From contig JACDQD010000003.1 in the NCBI GenBank assembly GCA_019843655.1, positions 34,398,224 to 34,462,223 of the forward strand: 64,000 nt of DNA, in the 5' to 3' direction. How positions within the stretch are numbered: position 1 is the stretch's first letter; the number at the start of each line of letters is the position of its first letter. Made by a program: the position numbers and the translations under genes. This DNA comes from Lethocerus indicus (taxonomy: Eukaryota; Arthropoda; Insecta; Hemiptera; Belostomatidae). Shown piece after piece: positions 58,882-64,000 of this stretch. Below the pieces are notes generated by a model. The model was given only the letters and a program-made list of their open reading frames with translations, searched no databases and had not been told where the DNA came from.

Positions 58882-59355
58882 ATGTCCTCCGTCAATCGTC
58901 TGGCCCTACTGAACGGGCTCGGGAAATCTATTTTCCGCCCTCTCAACGGCGCCTATCCGAGATGGATTTCCACGTCGGAGAAGAACAGGGACACTTCGGC
59001 GGCGTCCGTCGCAGCAGGCCCCGCCGCCGCCTCCGAGGCCGCCTCCGGGGCCGCCTCACCGCCGAAGAAGAACTGGATCAGTTACGGTTTCTCGATCGAG
59101 GACCAAAAGGAGGACCGGACCTATTTGCACGGCTCGATGTTCCTCGGCGTGACTCTCACCTTCGTCATCGGCGGCTTCCTGCTGGCCTACAGGCCGGACG
59201 ATTTGGGCCGCGACTGGGCCCAGAGGGAGGGATTCCTCGAGTTGAGGAGGAGGGAACACCTCGGCCTGCCGCTGGTCGATCCCAATTACATACCCGAGAA
59301 TAAGATCAAACTTCCTTCCGACGAGGAATTGGGCGACGCAGAAATTATAATATAA
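58882..59355 (+). CDS. NDUFB11: NADH dehydrogenase [ubiquinone] 1 beta subcomplex subunit 11, complete, intronless
   Basis: Accessory subunit (ESSS/NP17.3) of mitochondrial complex I, in the distal membrane arm. The 157-residue protein starts MSSVNRLALLNGLGKSIF, an Arg/Ser/Leu-rich region without acids that fits a mitochondrial targeting sequence; an Ala-rich stretch follows (about 38-58). Then WISYGFSIEDQKEDR, one membrane span at about 90-107 (SMFLGVTLTFVIGGFLLAY), and the family signature DWAQREGFLELRRRE with GLPLVDPNYIPENKIKLPSD at the C-terminus. Length agrees with the family. The ATG sits in TTTAGGATGTCC, at the same place in its leader as an ATG in the upstream repeat units. Lack of introns could mean a retrocopy or just a compact gene; the frame is intact. 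Confidence 0.93.
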   Translation: MSSVNRLALLNGLGKSIFRPLNGAYPRWISTSEKNRDTSAASVAAGPAAASEAASGAASPPKKNWISYGFSIEDQKEDRTYLHGSMFLGVTLTFVIGGFLLAYRPDDLGRDWAQREGFLELRRREHLGLPLVDPNYIPENKIKLPSDEELGDAEIII

Positions 59356-59483
59356 ATTATTTCATTATCGAATCATTCTGTAGATTATCGTGTGAACGGT
59401 GGAAGTAAACGCAGCAGGGGTTTATTTCTACCTGATAGACATTCGAATATTACTTAATATTTTGCATTGTACGAAGACTGTTG

Positions 59484-59489
59484 AATAAA
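59484..59489 (+). terminator. Poly(A) signal AATAAA of NDUFB11
   Basis: Canonical AATAAA 129 bp after the NDUFB11 stop codon. Confidence 0.65.
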
Positions 59490-59509
59490 TGGTTTTCGAA
59501 GTTGTTACA

Positions 59510-61780
59510 CAGAATCCCCTTCGATTTTAATTCTAGATAGATTTTGTTATCCGTTAATACTTTGTAATAATTAACGACTTTTGGCGGTTCAGAGTGTATC
59601 TCGTCGAGTTTCCTCTCGTAATTACAAATTACTGTCTCTCTTCAACACGTTAAGATGCAAAAGTGCATTATTTCTCGCGGATAAATGAAAAAAGCGCTAT
59701 CGCGCTTCGTGGCACAATCCGACGCCGATTTTAAAAAAACGGTTAAGGCAGGAAAAAAAATCTTTCAGTATCCACCGTGATAAAAGTAATATTGTAACTG
59801 TCTGGCTTCAGGCAAAATCCTGCGTCTAGAAGCCAACCGATAGGACTCTTCCGAAGAAGGGTTTTTGCCCTTTCCTTCTGTGGCACGCAGAAATTTTATT
59901 GTGCAAGGATTTTTTTCATAGTATTATCTATTATTTTCCGGTTAATTTTCTCCACATTATTCAATGCGGTATTGTTTACGAAAATTTTCAGTCGGCGTTT
60001 ACCAATGCTGCGTTTGCCGTTTTTAATTGAAGATTGTGCACAGCTAAGTATTTTTTTTTGGATCGACACAATTTCCACTTATTATTCTTTTCAGAAATGA
60101 AAACATCAGCCGGTTGAATAATGATTAAATTGGCAAAATGTGTAGACAAAAGGAGCGCGGAATAAAAATGAAATTTTGTTGTTAAAAAATATAGAATTAT
60201 TGGATTATAAAAGTCCAATTTTATGTTCCCAGATTAATGAAGGAGTAACTGCTAGTTCAAATATTAAACAATGTAATATTTTTTTAAATGTATGGTACAG
60301 TAAACAAAATTAAAATCGAACCGTGCAAAAATAATATTTCAGTCTTAACTTGACAAAAGATGGAAATTTGACGATTGTTATTATTTTTCACAACCAGATA
60401 ATTGGTATACAATTATACAGCAGACTGTATAAAATATATAACTATTACTTCTCTTCAGTTACCTTCATACCTTCCGTTAAGGTTTGTAAAGGGATATTTC
60501 TGTAAAGGGCTAGTCCTATTATTAGGAATAAGGAATAAGAAAACGGGGTAGTAAAAGTCGAGGAACCTAATGGATCATACGCATAACTAAAAACCGAATC
60601 TCGGTACGTAATATTTGACTAATTTTTAGTCGTGGAACCGTAAAGGAAGTGAAACCTGGCGAAAAAATACAGAGAACGTAGATGAACTGTTGAAATTTAT
60701 AAAAGAAACGGCACAAACACTGGACATATAAAAACAGAAATAGGTTGTATAAGAGAGCACAGGATATCTCCTTGAGCTGTATATAAAATATGAGAAACTG
60801 AAATAAGGTAAGTGAAGAGTACATTTTATTAAAAATGTAATATTAAATTTAGAAAAATGTAACATTATTTTATACCTAGGGATAAGGTTAGGCAACTTCT
60901 AAAGCGGACTTTAGAAGCTGAGCGGCCATAATTTTAACACACGAGCTTTTTGTATAATCGTCTAATGAATAGTTGAAAAATATGCGTAAAGAAATAGCAT
61001 TATGTAATAACGACTCGAATTAATGAAAACGATGATTATTTCCGTCAGGCATCTTTTATCGAGGCGTGCATACATTTTAATGTATCGGTCGGCTGTTTTA
61101 TTTTCAGCCGACAGTATTACCGATACACTGTATAAAACGCGTGAAAATATTTTCTATTTCGCCTAACCGGGTTAATACAACAATTTTAATTTAATCAAGA
61201 CCCATTCAAGCGTTTTATTTTATAACAAATTGTACATTCGAGTCGTTTAAGTTCAGCCCAAGGCAAGAGTTATGTACGGGCGGAGGAGATGGAAAGAAAA
61301 GCTGTTATAAAAGCAAAAGCGTTTTATAGACATTTTTTTCAAATCGTACATATCGACACTTTGTTTTGTACCGTACAAGACAAATAAAATTAATATTCAT
61401 CCCTTCGGAGATACTCATTTATAAATTATATATTTACAAATAACTGGTTTTGATAATCAGCAGTTTTGGGAAAATATCATTTGAGTTTAAAAATTAAACG
61501 ACCGGGTTTCAATTTATTTCCTTAGCTTTATTTCAATTAGACCCACACGATTAGTCATCAGATCGCTTACCGTTATCATAAAAATACCACCATTTCTTGT
61601 ACATACTTGGTAATTTAAATGAGGAAAAAAATTACAATATCATCTTAATAATAGATAACCCCCCCTCTCTCTCTCTCTCTCTCTCTTGGTTTGTTCACGA
61701 TAATAGTGCAACAAACCGTATATTTTTTTTAAAAAAAACCAGCATAATTATAAAATACTGCGTAGTGCGCAAGGCTGTTA
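59510..61780. other. AT-rich intergenic stretch, NDUFB11 to the unrecognised minus-strand gene
   Basis: No coding segment or known repeat recognised. Contains an imperfect hairpin at about 61078-61126 and a CT run at 61664-61686. The part near 61780 is probably 3' UTR of the minus-strand gene. Confidence 0.35.
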
Positions 61781-63586
61781 TTAGTGTGTAGCAGCGACCG
61801 TTGTTGACTGTTCGTTCGACTGTTGTTGTATGGCCTCTATCGTGTTGAAGGGAAGTGTGGCACTCACTGTAATCGGCGGCATGCCCGGAAGTGAAATCGG
61901 CGTTGTTACCGGTTTCCCGACTAGTGTCGAATCGAAAAAGTCTAAATGAAAACAGAAAAAAAAAAATTAAAATAGACTTCGGTTAAGTGCAAAAGAAAAA
62001 AAAACATAGTTTAACATACCTGTTTTGTGGTCGGGAATACCGTAGATTTCGTGTTTTTCCGTCTCCACTCGCCGGTTTTCGTCTTTCGCCAGACCGGCGG
62101 TTTTGGCCGCTCGCCATCTTCAGTAGCGGTGTCGGTCACTTTGGAAGGTTTTTCGGCCATCCTCACTGCACCGGGGTCGCTGTCACTTGTAACGGGTGGT
62201 TGTCTCTTTGTAAATAAGACAAACGAAAGTCCCCCACCCCCCCCCCAAAAAAAGCACAATAACAAGACACGTAGATATAGACGCGCGAAAACGCAGTACA
62301 AGTGACAGTGACAGTGCAGTGAGGATGCCCAAAACCAGCGAGAGGAGACAGAACACATATCTACAATCTACAGAAAAATACCTGTCACAGACTGGATTAT
62401 TCCTGTATTTTGAAACCATCAGTAGGTGGGGCCCGGAATTCCAATGGGGCCCACTCGGGGTTGGAAACCGTATATTTATTAACCAGTTTAGAGAATACTG
62501 TCGCTTTTGTGGTTCGATCTTTCCCTAGACCGGTTTTTGGCGGCCCGCCATCTTCAGTACCGGGGTGTTTTCGTTTTCGTTCGACCGAAAACCGGTCTGG
62601 CACAAGAACGGTCTGGCGAGAGGATTTCTCGTTTCCCGGGATTGCGAACGTAGAAACGGTATCCGAGAATATATATATAACGAATTTGATATACCTGTTT
62701 TGTGGTCTGCGAGGGGTTGGAATACAGTGTAGGTTCGTGATGTTTCTGTCTCCTCACGCCGGTCTGGTCTTTTGCTAGACCGGTTTCGGCCGCTCGCCAT
62801 CTTCAGTAGCGCTGTGTCAGTCACTGTTAGCACTTTGGATGTTTTTTGGCCATCCTCACTGACCACTGTCATTCTGACAATCTGACTCACACTTAGAAAA
62901 CGGATTAACAAAATCCGAAGACAAACATAACGCCCCCAATAACAATAACAGAACACATATATATATATATATATAAACGACTGACATACTGACAAACATT
63001 ACAGTACATGTGACACAGTGACAGTGGGCAGTGAGGATGCCCAAAAAACATCCAAAGTGCTAACAGTGACTGACACCGCTACTGAAGATGGCGAGCGGCC
63101 GAAACCGGTCTAGCAAAAGACCTAACCAGCGAGAGGAGACAGAAACATCGCGAACCTACATATATATAACGGTGACAAAGTGAATCAATTACTTGGCGCG
63201 GCCGGTAGCGTCGTTTGCGGTATAGACGGCATGACGCCCAATACAGATTCGGCGCTGTGTGGCGGCTGCGGGAATAGGTGCTGTGTCGTGCCAATCTCGG
63301 CGATGAGCTGCTGGTGGTGGTGGTGGTGTGGCTGGTGGTGGTGGGCGGGTTGCGGTGCCGAAGGAGTTGGAGCCTGCGGGGGCTGCTGGAACCACCTCGG
63401 CTCTGTCGCCTGTACGGGGTTGCCGTCGGCCGTATGGTACGTGGTGACTGTGGTTGTGGCGCCGGCGACTGCTGGGTGCGGTGGCGGACCGACTCCTCCT
63501 GCCGCCGCTGCCACCGCCGCCGCCGATGGCTCCACCGACATGTTCGACAGTTGACCGGTCATTTCCGCAATCTGACTGCTGCTCAC
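61781..63586 (-). CDS. Unrecognised Ala/Pro/His/Gln-rich protein, last two exons, 5'-partial
   Basis: Exons 63586-63193 (phase 0 start, phase 1 end) and 61941-61781 (stop TAA). Reading continues cleanly across the junction (AAP-N-FFDST). The first exon encodes SSSQIAEMTGQLSNMSVEPS, an Ala run, a Pro/Gly stretch, TTVTTYHTADGNPVQATEPR, then His/Gln tracts and SAESVLGVMPSIPQTTLP; the second encodes FFDSTLVGKPVTTPISLPG and ends VAATH. Composition suggests an intrinsically disordered regulatory or RNA/chromatin-linked protein, but I do not recognise the family. The rest of the gene lies upstream, possibly via a 16-nt exon at 63705-63690 and then outside the window. Its intron holds three family-A elements. 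Confidence 0.7.
62017..62358. mobile_element. Family-A element in the intron of the unrecognised gene
   Basis: Left end ACCTGTTTTGTGGTCGGGAA, full left arm, middle with CACAATAACAAGACACG, then a truncated right arm (CAGTGAGGATGCCCAAAACC). Confidence 0.75.
62500..62640. mobile_element. Family-A degenerate fragment
   Basis: GATCTTTCCCTAGACCGG ... GCCATCTTCAGTACCGG and the inverted GAAAACCGGTCTGGCACAAG. Confidence 0.6.
62691..63165. mobile_element. Family-A element, longest copy
   Basis: Left end ACCTGTTTTGTGGTCTGCGA, both full arms (CATCTTCAGTAGCGCTGTGT and ACCGCTACTGAAGATGGCGA), about 475 bp, with the TTGTTATTGG-type middle shared (inverted) with the copy at 39319. The right terminus ends at ATCGCGAACCTAC. 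Confidence 0.85.
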
Positions 63587-63689
63587 CTACAAAAACGGTA
63601 AACCGTTACAGCGTACTGGCGGAGCCGGAAATTATTTATATAGATATCCGACGATATAAATTGGTGGAACAAAACAATATCCCACTTAC

Positions 63690-63705
63690 CGCAAAACACG
63701 GATCC
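63690..63705 (-). other. Possible 16-nt microexon of the unrecognised gene
   Basis: A GTAAGT donor follows 63690. The frame needed to join the next exon reads DPCFA and is closed by a stop just upstream, so the only workable acceptor is the CAG at 63706-63708. This would be a 16-nt exon separated from the next by a 103-nt intron. Confidence 0.3.
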
Positions 63706-63900
63706 CTGATCCACAATTAAAATAAAAGAAACAAATGTTTCGAAGAACGCAGTTTCCAAAAACTGTTGGTACAAATCTTTCGCACATCTTATAGAAGAAA
63801 ACAGAAATGAACGACCGTACAAATTAAATACAACGGGTTGTTTAGGTTTGCATGCAGGTTCAATTCGGCTTCTTTCTTACGCTGTCCTCATATAGAGAAC

Positions 63901-63956
<56 letters not shown>
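63901..63956. repeat. (TA)n microsatellite
   Basis: About 56 bp TA repeat near the window end. Confidence 0.95.
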
Positions 63957-63960
<4 letters not shown>

Positions 63961-64000
63961 TGGATCGGTTCAGTGTGACACGGCTGTTTCAAATGTTCCA

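Noticed and set aside
63180..63601. Plus-strand Trp/Gly/Cys-rich ORFs
   Set aside because: Antisense of the His/Pro-rich exon of the unrecognised gene.

Overview
This is eukaryotic nuclear DNA: spliced genes with GT-AG introns, AATAAA poly(A) signals, many (TA)n microsatellites and many short DNA-transposon relics. The dopamine transporter resembles arthropod (insect-type) DAT and the transposon set (mariner-like, DUF4817-type, piggyBac-like, Jockey-like) is typical of arthropods, so an insect is the most likely source; I cannot name the order. There is no operon or CRISPR array.

Layout. (1) 1-19560, + strand: all but the first exon(s) of a dopamine transporter (DAT, SLC6 family), 12 coding exons from 4688 to 18309, with introns full of transposon relics. 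(2) 20506-26200, + strand: complete six-exon ANKMY2 (ankyrin repeats plus MYND zinc finger). (3) 33275-42646, - strand: hyccin (FAM126) with two alternative last exons. (4) 45855-57241, - strand: SPT16, the large subunit of the FACT histone chaperone, 24 coding exons with a long Ser/Lys/His-rich tail. (5) 58882-59355, + strand: intronless NDUFB11 of respiratory complex I, divergent from SPT16, with a GC-box-containing tandem repeat just upstream. (6) 61781-63705, - strand: the 3' end of an unrecognised Ala/Pro/His/Gln-rich protein that continues beyond the window. The genes are unrelated housekeeping or neuronal genes and do not form a pathway.

The accessory content is dense. A fold-back element (called family A here; terminal sequence ACCTGTTTTGTGGTCTGCGA) occurs about 25 times, whole or in pieces, in introns of every multi-exon gene. 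There are also mariner-derived miniature elements (families B, D, F), a DUF4817-transposase-derived element that forms a palindrome of about 725 bp, three TTAA-flanked piggyBac-type elements, Jockey-type reverse transcriptase fragments, and nested insertions that give relative ages.

Four conserved exons carry an apparent one- or two-base frame problem (DAT exon 4, hyccin exon 1, hyccin long last exon, SPT16 exon 17) although everything else in those genes is intact. Small consensus errors are the simplest explanation; real disabling mutations cannot be excluded. The observations most worth following are the repeated GC-box unit in front of NDUFB11, the two DDIP-starting terminal exons of hyccin, a possible in-frame 33-nt microexon in DAT, and the fold-back family.
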